The notes beneath the pieces are model-generated. The model saw nothing but the letters and a program-made list of their open reading frames with translations. It was not told the DNA's origin and did not search any database. Of a DNA stretch of 64,000 bases, positions 11,641-23,021 are shown piece by piece. The stretch spans positions 3,486,616 to 3,550,615 of the forward strand of contig CM035308.1 in NCBI GenBank assembly GCA_002900995.3, read 5' to 3'. Position 1 is the stretch's first letter. Every line of letters begins with the position of its first letter. The position numbers were made by a program, and so were the translations under genes. This stretch comes from Ganoderma boninense. Lineage: Eukaryota; Basidiomycota; Agaricomycetes; Polyporales; Polyporaceae.

Positions 11641-12359
11641 GATGCGGCGCTGGAGTCGTAACGCGTGCACCACTCACACATTTCCTGCGGCGCGCTCGCC
11701 GACGTCCTCTGCGAAAGCAGCATGCCGCCAGAGCCGAGCCCCATACAAGCGTCGTGAGCCGTCGCGCCGCCATACCTCGTGCGTCACCTGAGCTGCTCCT
11801 TTCGCCACTGAGCCTCGTCAGCCTATGCGTGGTCCTCGCAGCGGGAGACGAGCCCCAGTGTTGTGTTCTGATATACTGGGGAGGTGGTGGAGGGGATCGA
11901 GGACCGTACGCCTGAAACCCCCACTTGAGCGCACAGTCTGGATGTTTCTGAGGGCCTATCTGAGGTGCATCGTGCAGGGCGACGATCCGAGGGCCTGGTT
12001 CGGCTTGGGGGGATTGCATAGCGGCTTCGTCGGGCAGGAAAGAAGGGTACGGAAAGGTTCATGGCGTTCGCACGGTCTGAGGATAAGTCCTTTCAGACGG
12101 CGATATCAAACCATTGAGGATTCCGCCGTTGAGCACGACGTCGCCGGGGTTCCGAAACCATGTCTGAAGCACGACCTTCGCGTCTTGCAAGTGATGGAGT
12201 CATAGACATAGCACAATATCCTTGAAGCATGGGAGGTCGTATCGAGCCCATGATGGCGGTAGATGTACAGGAAGAGGGTGCATGGGGACTGTAAGAGCCT
12301 CTAGTCGTCGGTGAGAGAAGCAAGGCCAGAGTAGGATAGCGATACTCACGAGTCACAAC

Positions 12360-12560
12360 TGATAGTATCTGAATCCGTCCTTCATGAATGCGCCAGACTC
12401 TCCCCCCACATCCCGCACCTTGCAGTCGTTGCAACACTGCGCCATGGTCGGGGACAATCCAGTCCGCTGGTGCGTCAATCTTAATCTTCCTCTGTGGAGC
12501 TCTACGGCCCGTGAATTCAGAGAACTGTCGCCAGTCGACGATTGGGAGATCGAATGAGTT
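12360..12560 (-). pseudogene. Fam-A N-terminal fragment A2b (minus strand)
   Basis: The minus strand reads RRAPQRKIKIDAPADWI followed by a splice-like join, matching SGAPRRKLEIDVPAGWI at the N-terminus of the intact copy A3. A next piece at about 12190-12110 (KVVLQTWFRNPGDVVLNGG) may be the following exon but is only vaguely similar. It faces the plus-strand fragment A2a, so the locus is rearranged or inverted. Confidence 0.45.
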
Positions 12561-12639
12561 TCGTGGATACCGATGAACGACAGAATAGATGTAGAATTCA
12601 AAGGATGAGAGGAGTCAGAATAAGCTCAGCGTAACGGGT

Positions 12640-12900
12640 GGGCAGACAAGGACGTACTTCACTGAGTCTCCTCCACCCAGCGGGATACATCCACCACTTT
12701 AAACCGAGCCTTGAAGCACACGTCGTAGGGGGCGAAGACGGGACTTCAAGTCGTTCGTCAGCTGGAACTTGGGCCTGTCGCAGGGCAGGAGACGGGATGG
12801 TGTGTAATGACTTATACTAGAGGATAGATTAGACTCACAAGTTTGGGGTCAGAGACCATGGTGAGGAATATACACGTCGGCTCTGTGTCAAGTCGAGCTT
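12640..12900 (-). other. Possible unknown exons
   Basis: On the minus strand, EPTCIFLTMVSDPKL ends at a GTGAGT donor near 12840; an acceptor at about 12776 (CGACAG) continues AQVPADERLEVPSS and LKWWMYPAGW. The join keeps frame and composition looks coding, but I do not recognise the family. 12.94-13.89 kb holds nothing I can support. Confidence 0.25.
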
Positions 12901-13896
12901 GTTGTTGCAGCCGCTCGAAGACCTCAGAAGAAAGAAAGGACGTTATTTCGCACATCCAATATAGTACTGGTATTTAATACTCGCCTGGAAGGCAAAAACC
13001 TGCTCTAAACCAGCCGAGGTCGGAAAGATACAGCGAGTAGTGGGATGAGAGGGCAAGATGCATAAACCTCAGGCCTCACAGCCTGAGCGGGCGTCTCACA
13101 AAACGAACATCCGAATTTAGCGATATTAGCGCTCAGTGTCTCGCGCCCCGAGAAGCCCGAAATGCCGGGGACTCCCGCAAACTTTGAGGGTTGACACCCG
13201 TCTCTTATTGTCTTCCACCTATCACCATGACATCAGACACAATGCCGTGCTTTATTGTTCCCTCGGCGTGCCACGTGCATTCCCGAAAGACCAATAGGCT
13301 TCAGTACACTGAGAGACGATAGGTCTAACTTACTACAGGTCAGTGTCTGACTCGGAACCCCGATCGCATTCGAATACATCAGCGCTGCAAGGCATTTACG
13401 ACGGATCATTCTCCACTGCTATGCGCGCAAAGGGTTCTGTATTCATTCTCGCCGATGACGGACGGCGGCCTAGTAACTATGATGCCGGGCTCTGCATCCC
13501 AGTATGTAAACACCCGCCACCGCTGGCACCTTTGTTGTACTCTGAGCAGGATACAGACCATGTTAACGTTAATTCAAGCGGTGCGTCGCCTAGCAAATAC
13601 CAGCGCTCCTATTAAACTAACGCCTATACAGTACTTGCAGCCTGGTTTCTCCTAGCGAAGCACATGAATGAGTGACGACGGTGAGCACAGTAGTAATTAA
13701 TAAGATGTGTGGAGCGACGAAAGTCCGATAGAGGCGTCTCGACGGCGGACACAAAAAGAGCCAGCTAGCAAAATTGCAGCAGCGATGGCGAGGGCTCCGG
13801 GACGCAGCAGAAGCATCGAAGTCCGCGAGCGGCGCGCGTCCGAGGGGGCATACGGGAGGGTCGGTTCGTGTACCAAACACGCTCTTGGACCCGTGG

Positions 13897-14528
13897 TCAG
13901 TCCATAGAGGAGGTCGGATAGACAGGGCGGTGCGAGGACGTCGAAACGGGAGTGGGCAGCAGCTCGATGTCCGCATCCACGTCCCATGCCACAGCGCGCA
14001 ACGCGCTCCTCGCCGCCTTCATGGTTTTCGTGGCGGACGCGAGAGCGAACTGATGAACGGAGCTCCACATGGTCGACGCGACTGACGTGCCTGTCTGCTC
14101 GGGAGCGTCCGATGACCAGTGGACGTAGTCGCTCGAGTCAGAGTCGTTCGCGTTGATGAGCTCGGCTTCTGAGGTGCGGGAGGCCGCACCATACCGAATG
14201 GGTGCGAGGTCGTATGGGTGGGCGGCGGGGGGCCGAAGGGCGCGGAGCACGTTCCAGAGGGTGTTCGTGAGCGGTCGGGTCCAGGAGTAGCAGGTGCAGC
14301 TTGAACACGGGTCTATGCCCGCCATGAAGAGTGCAACCGCGATTGCGATCGCAGTGAGAACTGTGGACGCCGCAGCACTTAGCGTCGAGCGGAAGGGGAT
14401 CCCGCGTTTACGAGATCGTGCGCGAGAAGGCTGGACGTACCAGGGAACAAAAAGAGCAGCTTGACGTTGCTGACGGGCATCTGGGCAACTCCGGGAGCGA
14501 CATTGTTGTTGATAGAGATGTTGGACAT
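13897..14528 (-). CDS. Orphan protein with one membrane span (183 aa)
   Basis: Two exons, 14441-14528 and 13897-14360, joined by a GTACGT..CCACAG intron; phases agree. Start chosen at MSNISINNNV. The splice joins KLLFLFP to VLTAIAIAVALFMAG, giving one hydrophobic segment at about residues 24-45; the rest is polar and ends in PTPVSTSSHRPVYP. There are three closely spaced cysteines (CSSCTC) just after the membrane segment. No recognised domain, so function is unknown. The clean splice across a hydrophobic segment argues for a real gene, but no second copy is available for comparison. Confidence 0.45.
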
Positions 14529-16063
14529 GTTGAAAAGATGGGAAGTGCTGTCACGAGTGCGGTCAAACAATGCCGGAATATGGGTTACTATAATAACGTG
14601 CACTCACAGTTGATGATGACTTGAAACGACCGACTGTAGCTTTCAATAGCAGAGAACGTGGAGGAGAAGGGAAGAGATGCGATGGGGGACTGGGGGACCC
14701 CCGTGCTTCATGCCTGGCTTTTGAGGGCACAGCAGGCGACATGAGCCCATCGCTTGGCCCATTATGGTAACGTTGTTACCCAATCCGAGTCTTGTGCCGA
14801 TCGCGCTGGGATCTAGGATGCCTGGTGAGTGTCGCATGACCCACTGCGCAGGGCTTCTTCCGCGCTATGCTGCCTTCAGCGAACAATGTCGGCTGTGCGG
14901 AGGCTGAACGTGACATCGCGCCCCCGTCGGGAGTCGCGCGCGTCCCCATCTCTGCCTCCTTTCTCCTTCGCGAGGGGCGCGAAATCAGGTCACACCAGGA
15001 CCAGTGGCGAAGGCGTGCGGAGGCAGTCCTCAGTGCCATGTTCAACTCTGTGTGGGAATTGACAAAGAAAGAGCTCGAACGTCCTCGAAGTTCTCATCGA
15101 TCATCACTCGGATTGCATGGCCTCACGGCGGATGCCACGGTCCGAACTGTTCCCCCCCCCCCGCCCCGATGCGCTGTCCCCCGACTAACGCCCAACGTCC
15201 CTTTCTGATAACTCCAGCCATTCATGGGATGCGGGCAGCTGCCAGTGAAACGTGAAACGCCGACTGCTTGACCAAGGCCGCGGACCTAGAGTGGGGCTAG
15301 GGGATTCTTCCGCCCCAACACCAGCATCTAGCTGTGCAACGGCTCCTCCGAGTCGGCTCGGGTGCTTAGTCGAACATGACGTTCCGCTCTCACGCGCGCA
15401 CACACACATCCGCATATTCAATAAAAACGGTACGGCGCGCCCTCGACTCTTCGACCACGTTCTTCGAGGTTCTTCGACATTCCTCGTCCGTGGGATGCTT
15501 CTCGCTTTGACCGCCGAACGCAGTGGCAGTATTAATCTGGCTGAATGTCAACCCTCCCCCCCCTTTTGTGCCGCACTTAAAGCACCTGAATGGGCCCCTC
15601 CAACTTCTGATTCATCCAAGAGGGTCATCGGGTGACGATGGAAGCTCACTCACTCAATAATTCCTCAACACCCGCGGCAGGGGTATGGATGGCGACAGGA
15701 CTGTCATCATCCACGGCGGCGTCCACCCTGATTGAACCCAGTCCGCACGAACCGATCTCCACGCACTTGCGTGTACAAGGATTGCGTGCTCACGACTTAG
15801 GGCGAGGAACGCGTTCTTCGAGACGATCAAGCACTCCGTCCCCAGATATTCGGACATTACGGCACGGCTGAGCACCCGACTCGGAAAGCACGCGACCAAG
15901 CTTGACCCATATACTTTGCGCAATTCTCCCAAGGTCCACAGGCAGTACATCGGTGCACACTGCGCGTAGCACTACACCCTACACAAATGCAGCAACACAA
16001 TCGCATTCATATCTTACAACACCTCTCCACGAGGACGCCCGAGCCCGAGCGTGAACCAGAGCC
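14529..16063. other. Gene-poor stretch with low-complexity tracts
   Basis: Contains a C-rich run near 15149-15168 and another near 15548-15560. On the minus strand around 15650-15870 a frame reads ECLIVSKNAFLALSREHA, which resembles VISLKNVFLALDAGKH on the minus strand near 18.95 kb, so two remnants of one unknown sequence may exist. No complete gene. Confidence 0.35.
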
Positions 16064-16976
16064 TCAAGCAATGGTGATCTTCTTCGGCGCCTGCTCGGGC
16101 GTCGAGCGGGGGAACGTGACGGTGAGCACGCCGTGGTTCATGTTCGCCTTGACTTCATCCGCCTGCGAATGCACGCTCGCGTCAGCACCAGCACGAACGC
16201 AACAGCTGTCCTGCGTGCGGAGAGACCGATGCGGGTCTCTTCGCACGCATGGGAGGCGGGCAGGGGCCCCATCAGCATCTTCACACCTCAGCGCTCCTTA
16301 ACGACCCTGACTGCCTGGAGAAGCGGCATCGGGAGCGTTCAGAAGCACCAGGCTCTAAGCCAGCCGCTTGCGAGGCCGACTCAGAGCCTGCGGGGATCTG
16401 GGGCGGCCTGAGACGCCTACCCAGGACGTCAAGGAAGTCCAGGGTCTCCCCAGGAAGTGATAAAGTTGCTGATGCGCCGGTGGGAGTCGAGTGAACGGGG
16501 AACGGGGAACGGGACACGCACCTTGATGCCCTGGGGGACGGGAGGGAGCGGGCGAACTTGCCGAAGCGGCGCTCGCGGACGGAGTAGCCGTGCTCGTCGC
16601 GGTCGGCCTCCATGGCGCACTCGCCCGAGATGGTGAGCACGTTGTCGCGCAGGTCGATGTTGACGTCCTGCTTGGTGAGGCCCGGCAGCTCGAACTGCGC
16701 GGTCATCATGTTCTGGTCCTTGTCCTCGTGCAGGTCCATCCTGGCCGCGTCCGCGTCAGCACCCCCGAACGAATGTGGGAGATTCAGACTCGAGATGGCT
16801 AGAGAGGGGGGGAAGGAGGGGGAGGAGACGTACCGGGGGCGCATGGGCCTGGTGGCGACGTTTTCCACCTGGGCGCGGGGGGAGACCGACGTGCGGGCGT
16901 TGAACGCCTCGTCGAAGAGCCGGTCGAAGTCGGAGAGGGTGTAGAAGGGCTCGTTGAAGAAGGTGGTCATGGACAT
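16064..16976 (-). pseudogene. Small heat-shock protein (HSP20), copy 1, frameshifted
   Basis: Exons 16834-16976, 16522-16740, 16064-16162. The product begins MSMTTFFNEPF and has the alpha-crystallin domain: DLHEDKDQNMMTAQFELPGL, NVLTISGE, VRERRFGKFARSL, and last exon GVLTVTFPRSTPEQAPKKIT. Exon 2 is 219 nt versus 220 nt in the head-to-head paralogue at 17708; one base is missing near 16540 (CTCCC-GTCCCCCAG against CTCCCCGTCCCCGAG), shifting the frame just before the third exon. Intron 2 is 359 bp against 67 bp in the paralogue. Either a young pseudogene or a base lost in assembly. A cytosolic ATP-independent holdase if functional. Confidence 0.85.
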
Positions 16977-17018
16977 GGTGGATGTTCTGGAGATGAGACT
17001 GCTGCAGGGGTGTTGAGG

Positions 17019-17025
17019 TATATAT
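17019..17025 (-). promoter_or_regulatory. TATA box of sHSP copy 1
   Basis: TATATAT (palindromic) lies about 45 bp upstream of the minus-strand ATG at 16976. Confidence 0.55.
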
Positions 17026-17173
17026 CCCGCCGCGGCCGCGGTCGGAGCCTCGGACGGCAAACATGCGTGGTCCATGCAAGGAATATGCATCATACAGTGA
17101 CGAAGGCCATGAAGTCACAGGGGCTAGAGTCGATGACCTTGCTCTGACGGCAACAGCGCGGCAGAACAAACGC

Positions 17174-17188
17174 AGAAATGTCTAGAAC
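17174..17188. promoter_or_regulatory. Candidate heat-shock element
   Basis: AGAAATGTCTAGAAC has GAA at 17175 and 17185 with GTC in the middle position, i.e. three alternating 5-bp units with one mismatch, the layout bound by HSF. It lies in the intergenic region shared by the two divergent sHSP genes, about 200 bp from the minus-strand start. Confidence 0.45.
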
Positions 17189-17461
17189 TCTCGGTTGGTC
17201 AGCGACAGACGTCAGTCGGGACAACTTACAGCAATGTTGGGCTAGTTTATGCGGGCCCCACGTCCTTATCCAGCCTGAAATGTCGTCTCCACAGCCATAT
17301 TTCGGAGAGCATGGATCCAGATTCCGCAGTCGAGAGGTTAAAGAAAAAGGAGCGCAACGAGGAGCGCCCGCGCCACAATCCAGCACAGCAGGCAATTAGC
17401 GAAATTGACATCTGTTTGGTCCACTTCCTCTTTTGCAACTCAACGCCCGCGCGAGGCGCTT

Positions 17462-17476
17462 GTTCTCGATCTTTCT
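17462..17476. promoter_or_regulatory. Candidate heat-shock element
   Basis: GTTCTCGATCTTTCT reads as nTTCn-nGAnn-nTTCn with 5-bp spacing. It is 230 bp upstream of the plus-strand sHSP ATG. A second, badly spaced GAA/TTC cluster lies at 17560-17572. Confidence 0.4.
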
Positions 17477-17707
17477 CGCTCTCATGAGACCTGGACCCTT
17501 GCGGGACCGTGGCTCCGCGTCTGTACTGGTACTTTCCGGATACCGTGGCCATCTGTCTCGAAACCTTCCAGACATGGGCGCCTTGCCAGGTCCCCACAAA
17601 CATAAAAGCCAGCAGGCCATCCCCGTTTCCCCACTGCCAACCCGACATTGACCAACCAGTCTACCACATCTGCTCTTCTAGCTTCACCTCTGATACCTCC
17701 TACCACG

Positions 17708-18299
17708 ATGTCTCTCTTCACTGTCTTCAACAACGAGCCCTTCTTCTCCGAGTTCGACCGCCTCTTTGACGAGGCCTTCGCCCGTCGCACCGCCGGGGCC
17801 AACACCCAAGTGCAGCGCCAATCAGCCAACACCGCGCCTCGCTCTCTCATCCCCAGGTACGGACGTCTGTTATTTTCTCAGTGCTGCAGTTCCAAGCTGA
17901 CGCTCGTTCTCAGGGTTGACGTCCACGAGGACACAGACAAGAACCTCGTCACCGCGACGTTCGAGCTCCCGGGGGTGAACAAGGACAACGTGAGCATCGA
18001 CGTGCACAACAACGTCCTCACCGTCTCGGGCGAGTCAAAGTTCGAGTCCGACCGCGACGAGAACGGCTACGTCGTGCGCGAGCGCCGCTTCGGCCGCTTC
18101 TCGCGCTCGCTCCCCGTCCCCGAGGGCGTCAAGGTAAGCGAACGATGCGCGCGCGTGTGTGTGGAGAGTGGCTGACTTGAATTTGTTGTCGATCCATTAG
18201 CCTGAGGAGATCAAGGCTGCGATGGAGAACGGGGTGCTCACCGTGACGTACCCGCGCCAGACCGAGGCGCAGGCCCCGAAGCGCGTCACTATCTCTTGA
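17708..18299 (+). CDS. Small heat-shock protein (HSP20), copy 2 (155 aa)
   Basis: Exons 17708-17856, 17914-18133, 18201-18299 (total 468 nt, phases consistent). N-terminus MSLFTVFNNEPFFSEFDRLF resembles copy 1. The alpha-crystallin domain runs from VDVHEDTDKNLVTATFELPG through NVLTVSGE and VRERRFGRFSRSLPVPEGVK to the beta-strand GVLTVTYPRQ; the C-terminal extension ends APKRVTIS. The family forms oligomeric cytosolic holdases that bind unfolding proteins. It is arranged head to head with copy 1 over 731 bp carrying candidate heat-shock elements, suggesting joint heat induction. Confidence 0.93.
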
Positions 18300-20519
18300 A
18301 CGGCCCGACTTCGAAACGTTGCTGCGTCTCCGAGTCGCAGCCGTACGGTGCGATGTACGATAGTTGTAGTTCTGGTATGGTCCGGTCGTTGTCTACGCTT
18401 GCTGTGAGATGCTCTGTGCAACTTGGATGAAAACTGGATGCCACTGGTCCGAAAAATGGAAATATAATACCTTGAACCGTGTTCTTGACTTGAAAACTCC
18501 CATGCGATATGCCTGGCCGGCAGTCATGCGACCGAAATTTCAAATAAAAACAAACCACTGCACACTTGCCCATATCAGACTAATCTGTCTCAGTGTCCGC
18601 ATCAAACTGACTTGTCGGACCGACAAACTGCCTACTACAACCTCCTACAACTTGTAATCACCGATCGGATCTCCGCCAAATTGAATTTGCCGAGGGGAGG
18701 AGGGTGCGGTCGCGCAGCAGAACTTCGAGGGGACGCTCTCCCGGCACTGAAGGGCCTCTATCTGATGTGAACGCGCTGATGGAGGCCATGGACCTGGAGC
18801 TCATGCGCAGGACGTAGATGTGTTCATGGTTCTGGGTACTTCGTAGGATGCTGTGGTTGCGGTCGAGCCCGCGATGCGTCCGAGTCGTGCATGGCAGTGA
18901 GCCTCGTACGATTCGGCTTCAAGTTCTGATAAGTACGATTCGACGATCCCCACACATGTTTTCCGGCATCGAGTGCTAGGAACACGTTTTTGAGCGAGAT
19001 GACGACTGTACACTCACAAACGCACACCCACACATCGCCCCGAGCCTTCAACTTGTTGAGGCGTCACTAGTACTTCACATCAACGGAAACACCACTGGCA
19101 GCATTCTCAGCAAGACAACTTGACTAGTTGAAATGAGGATGATATATCCTAAACTCGTTAGTAGGGATTGTACTGCACAGGGCCGGAAACGGCCAGGTCA
19201 TGGTGGTAGAGAAGCAAGTGCGCTGTGCCGGCAACCACTCGGTAGATTGCTCCGATTGGGTGCCTGGCCGGCGCTACACCTACCAAAACGGGGACATTGC
19301 GGCAAGTTCGTTTTGTTGAACCGTCGTTGCTCTTGTCTTCTCACCACTCACCGATTGCGCTCCTGGCGAAAATTCGCGCAGCACCCTTCGTTTTAGCTGG
19401 ACGGAAGTCGGTTGATGCGCCAGCCTGAGTCTGGATGACCTTGAGGGGCTGACGGCAACCATGATGACACTGGTAAGCCCGGTCACACTTTCCACATTCC
19501 AAGGCTAGTTTTTGTTTTCGATCTCGAGGACGTTGTATGTGCTACAAGATGTCAACACGACGGGCAATGGCGGATATCGCCACCTGGAATATGGCTGTAA
19601 CAGGACCGAGAATGGTCTCTTGCAACAGTCATATTCCGATCCGTGATTTTGGGTAAGCGCCATATAGAACCGATAAACAAACGATACTTACTCGCTTGTT
19701 ACCGATGAGAAGGTTGCATTGTTCTTTTGTTAATGAGCGCTTTCGAAGATTCAGGTCCGGAATATGTCTGCGGCAGGAGACCAGTCCCAATCATTTACAG
19801 ACTTATTCCGGTCTGCGGTATCCGCCCCTGCCCGTCGTGCAAATTTTTCGTCAACATTATGCTCACGCGTTACATGACCCGCAGACCACCATCCCCAACT
19901 GATCGCCTACCTGTCGCGAATGCTCTCACTGGCACGGTGGTCCGGGTAAGCCTGAGCCATTGGCACACGACAGAAGCTCATCCTCTCTAGTGCGTCGACC
20001 TTGTATCTGGTACCGCGAGCCTCCTCGTCTTTGCGAGGGCTCCAGCGGTGGAGCGGACTCGGACCTGAGACCTCCAGTGGTTGTGCGTCGTTCTCCGATT
20101 CCTCGCACCAGGATGGTCAGTTCCATCCTTAGTATATGTTGCTGACGGCGGCCTTGCAATCTTCTTGCCATAATATTTTAGGAGCTCTTGGTCGCTGTAT
20201 GCGCCCCTCGGAGCGCTCTAAATTTCTCGTGAGGCGCCATACACAGAGCAGTCCGCGAGTCAGCGGCCCCCGCGCTGCAGCTCACGGCGATCGCGTCCGG
20301 CTCGGTTATCAACATACGTCTTCCGCGAGTCCCGTTGGCACTGCCGCTGGTCGAGCGCGGCGAAGGGACGCTCGCTCGGTGCACGCGCGCTGCGTGCCAC
20401 AGACGCGTTTCGTAAATGACGCGTCAATCACGGCATCACACGCACACCGCTGTCTGGAAGCCGGTATTCTGAGAGTTTGGTATGTTCGCGCCAGGGCTTG
20501 GGACCTGCGCCGGCGCGCA
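18300..20519. other. Gene-poor stretch
   Basis: About 2.2 kb without a supported gene. Around 18.73-18.82 kb a plus-strand frame ends LSDVNALMEAMDLELMRR then stop, which may be the last exon of a lost gene. On the minus strand near 18.95 kb there is the VISLKNVFLALDAGKH remnant mentioned under 14.5-16 kb. Confidence 0.4.
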
Positions 20520-20527
20520 TATAAAAG
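20520..20527 (+). promoter_or_regulatory. TATA box of Fam-A gene A3
   Basis: TATAAAAG lies 57 bp before the ATG at 20577, followed by a T-run and a pyrimidine-rich leader, a textbook basidiomycete core promoter. Confidence 0.7.
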
Positions 20528-20576
20528 CGCCGTTTTTTTCCCACCAATTCCTTCAGATCCCTTCCTTCCTCCCACC

Positions 20577-22014
20577 ATGTCCTACCGGACCGTCGTCCAC
20601 CGCCGTCGCAGGTCGACAGCGCAAAGCAAGCACAAGCATGCCAACTCCCACAGGCACAGTGGAGCTCCTAGGAGGAAGCTGGAGATCGACGTACCCGCGG
20701 GGTGGATTGACTGCGACTTGTCGCAGCACCAATTGGTGAGTACTCTGAGTCTTCGATGCATTCCCATGTGATTTACCCCCCCCTCCCCCCGCCGGCCCCC
20801 ACTGATTTCACTTCTCGCAGATTCCTAGAGCTCAGGCGTCAGTCACTACCGTCTCAAGCCCAATGATCTCAACAACATTGCTTATAGGAGCGGAGTGTGA
20901 GTATTTGAGCCACGCATGTCGAAAAATCCGCTTACCTACTTCGCTGCTCAGGTCCATCGATGGTCATCCTATCCGTCTCTACCACGAGAGGAGTGTAGAG
21001 GGTTTGGCGTGGGACCGGTACGGCGGGCCGTGTGGTCTCTGGAAGTGGTGAGCGCCTTCTGCAGATCCCCCATGCCCCCTTCTTTACCCCTGGTCCTTCC
21101 TTCGTAGGCTGAAGCGCCTCTACGACCGCCACCTCAACGAGCACGGCGATGCAGCCACCTTCTCTATTCCCTTTAGCTACCAGCCCGGCCGTAAGTACGA
21201 CCTCACCCTCCCCGACCCGCCTCCGGACCCGCCCGCGTACGACCCGTACGTCGGACGCTCGCGGAAGCTGCAACAAGTAAAGGCAAGCCTCCCCGCTTGG
21301 ATATGGTCGGCGTGCAACGCCGCCCTGGACAGGATGGCGTCGCGCGATGCCCAACCCGAGGTCGGCGGCAGCCAGTCGGTGCTGAGCGACTCGCGCAAAG
21401 CGGTCATGCAGCGTGCTGTCCGCTTTGCGCGAGGTTACCCCGCTCGCGACCAGACTATTCGTGTTTCGTCGCCGTGGATTATGTGTCTCCAGAACGTTTT
21501 GAAGGAGGCGCCGAAGCTGCCTCCGCGCCGCGCGTGGGGGGCGCGCGTCGACGACCTGGAGTTTTTCGAGGCTCCGGGTCGCCGTCGCGGGCATGGCCAT
21601 GGGCACTACGAGTGGAGCGGCGTGTACGTAGCCCGTGTGCTACAGGCATTGCGGAACGTGTTCGTCGCGCACGGACATAAACAGGCCGTGCGGACCTGCG
21701 TCCTGTACAAGGTATACGATGCGGTGAGTGTTTCGCTGGCTGCTCACAGCGCGCGCGCTTCGCTGAACGTCTATGGTGTCGTCTAGTACTCCGGATCGTT
21801 GGGATGCGGGATACGCTACGATCCCGTCGCGGAGGCGTGGTCGGACCCCGCAGCGGCATGGCTAGACGTTAGTGGCCAGAGCCCTGTGGGCGCGGTGCGG
21901 GATGACCTGCGACGCAGGCGGCCTGTGGGACTCCGCCGTGCGAACCATCATAGTTTCCTCTTGTCTCCGACGTCCTCTCAGACGTCTTCGGGCTCGCAGT
22001 TCTCGGTATGGTAG
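20577..22014 (+). CDS. Fam-A protein, intact copy A3 (388 aa), unknown function
   Basis: Exons 20577-20735, 20829-20896, 20952-21047, 21108-21723, 21787-22014; joined length 1167 nt with all phases matching. N-terminus is basic (MSYRTVVHRRRRSTAQSK), then RRKLEIDVPAGWI, HYRLKPNDLNNIAYRSG, RLYHERSVEGLAWDRYGGPC, LPAWIWSACNAALDRM, SRKAVMQRAVRF, a YEWSGVYVARVLQAL block and the last-exon signature CGIRYDPVAEAWSDPAAAWL. Five further loci in the window carry the same blocks in the same order and with introns at the same places, so this is a true multicopy gene family. I do not recognise a described domain, no signal peptide or membrane span is evident, and function is unknown. Confidence 0.8.
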
Positions 22015-23021
22015 CTTACTCGGGGTTGCGGAGTGTTCAGATCTTGTAACATCATCACACCTTTGCAGGGTTATTTATGTATGGGCATGTGATCTGTCAA
22101 GGTCCGGGGATCCCGCGGGGGTGGACCGAGTCTATGTAAGGGGAGATGGCTGCAGTTGGTGCTAAGGAAATTAGGATCGAAACACACATACAATCCTTGA
22201 TGCGATGTTGCAATAGGATGGGTGTCATGTTCGCGCCACATCCGAGTCCTCAGTGCAACGCCGGCACCACGTGGATCAACCAGGCAATTGACAATGAGAA
22301 GCTGCGGGTGGTCATCGCCCACTGGTGCTGCGAACCCTGTAAAGTTGGCGGGAAATCAGCGTCGTGCATTCTCTGCAGCAAATGTCAGGATATGGATATG
22401 TCATTGAGGACCGTCGTTGTTCCTGCTGCAATGTCGAGGCGAGAGGATACCGAGTTATATAGATCATCCCCGTTCAGGTCAAACTAGGTCCCGCAGTGCG
22501 GGTATATGCTGCGGCCGCGGGATCAGACGGGGAAATTGTGAACTCCGCTTCAGGTTCTGATAAGCGCGCTGAGGGATATACTTGTATTAGCAGAGAGAAG
22601 GCACAAACGACCCTAGTACCTTGAACAGCGTTCCACGACGGTCCTCACAAACCCTGTCAATGCATCTTCCACCCAAGAAGCAGTTGGAAACGGTCTGAGC
22701 GCGGTCCTGTAGATGGATGGCATCTGGCTGTCGATCACTGGCATCCTTAGCGATAGCTATAGTTATCGGAGCCGATTGGATTTGGGAAGATCGTGGAAGC
22801 AAATTGTGCCCTCCGTGGCGGTGCGGGGCAAATCCTCTCATATTCACACACACACACTCTCTCAAAGCACCTCCTGCGTCCGAGTATGCGCACCTCCTGC
22901 CCGAGTCCTGCCTCTACCGCTGTCCCTTCCTGCTCCTTATCGTGGGCCCGCTCTCGCTTGTATCCAATGTTGACCATGTCGCCTGTCTCCAGAAGCTGTC
23001 TCTGTGACGCCCACGACTCCC
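22015..23021. other. Intergenic, no gene seen
   Basis: Includes a short CA/CT repeat at 22843-22861. A 113-codon frame at 22146-22487 has many cysteines but no splice or family support. Confidence 0.45.

Noticed and set aside
11357..12019. 220-codon minus-strand frame
   Set aside because: Low-complexity Arg/Pro-rich; its 3' part overlaps the plus-strand Fam-A fragment that has real homology.
16281..17093. Single 270-codon minus-strand protein containing the sHSP
   Set aside because: The frame reads through both introns and a frameshift; the paralogue shows the true three-exon structure.
22146..22487. Cysteine-rich 113-codon frame
   Set aside because: No signal peptide, no conservation, no promoter; likely chance.
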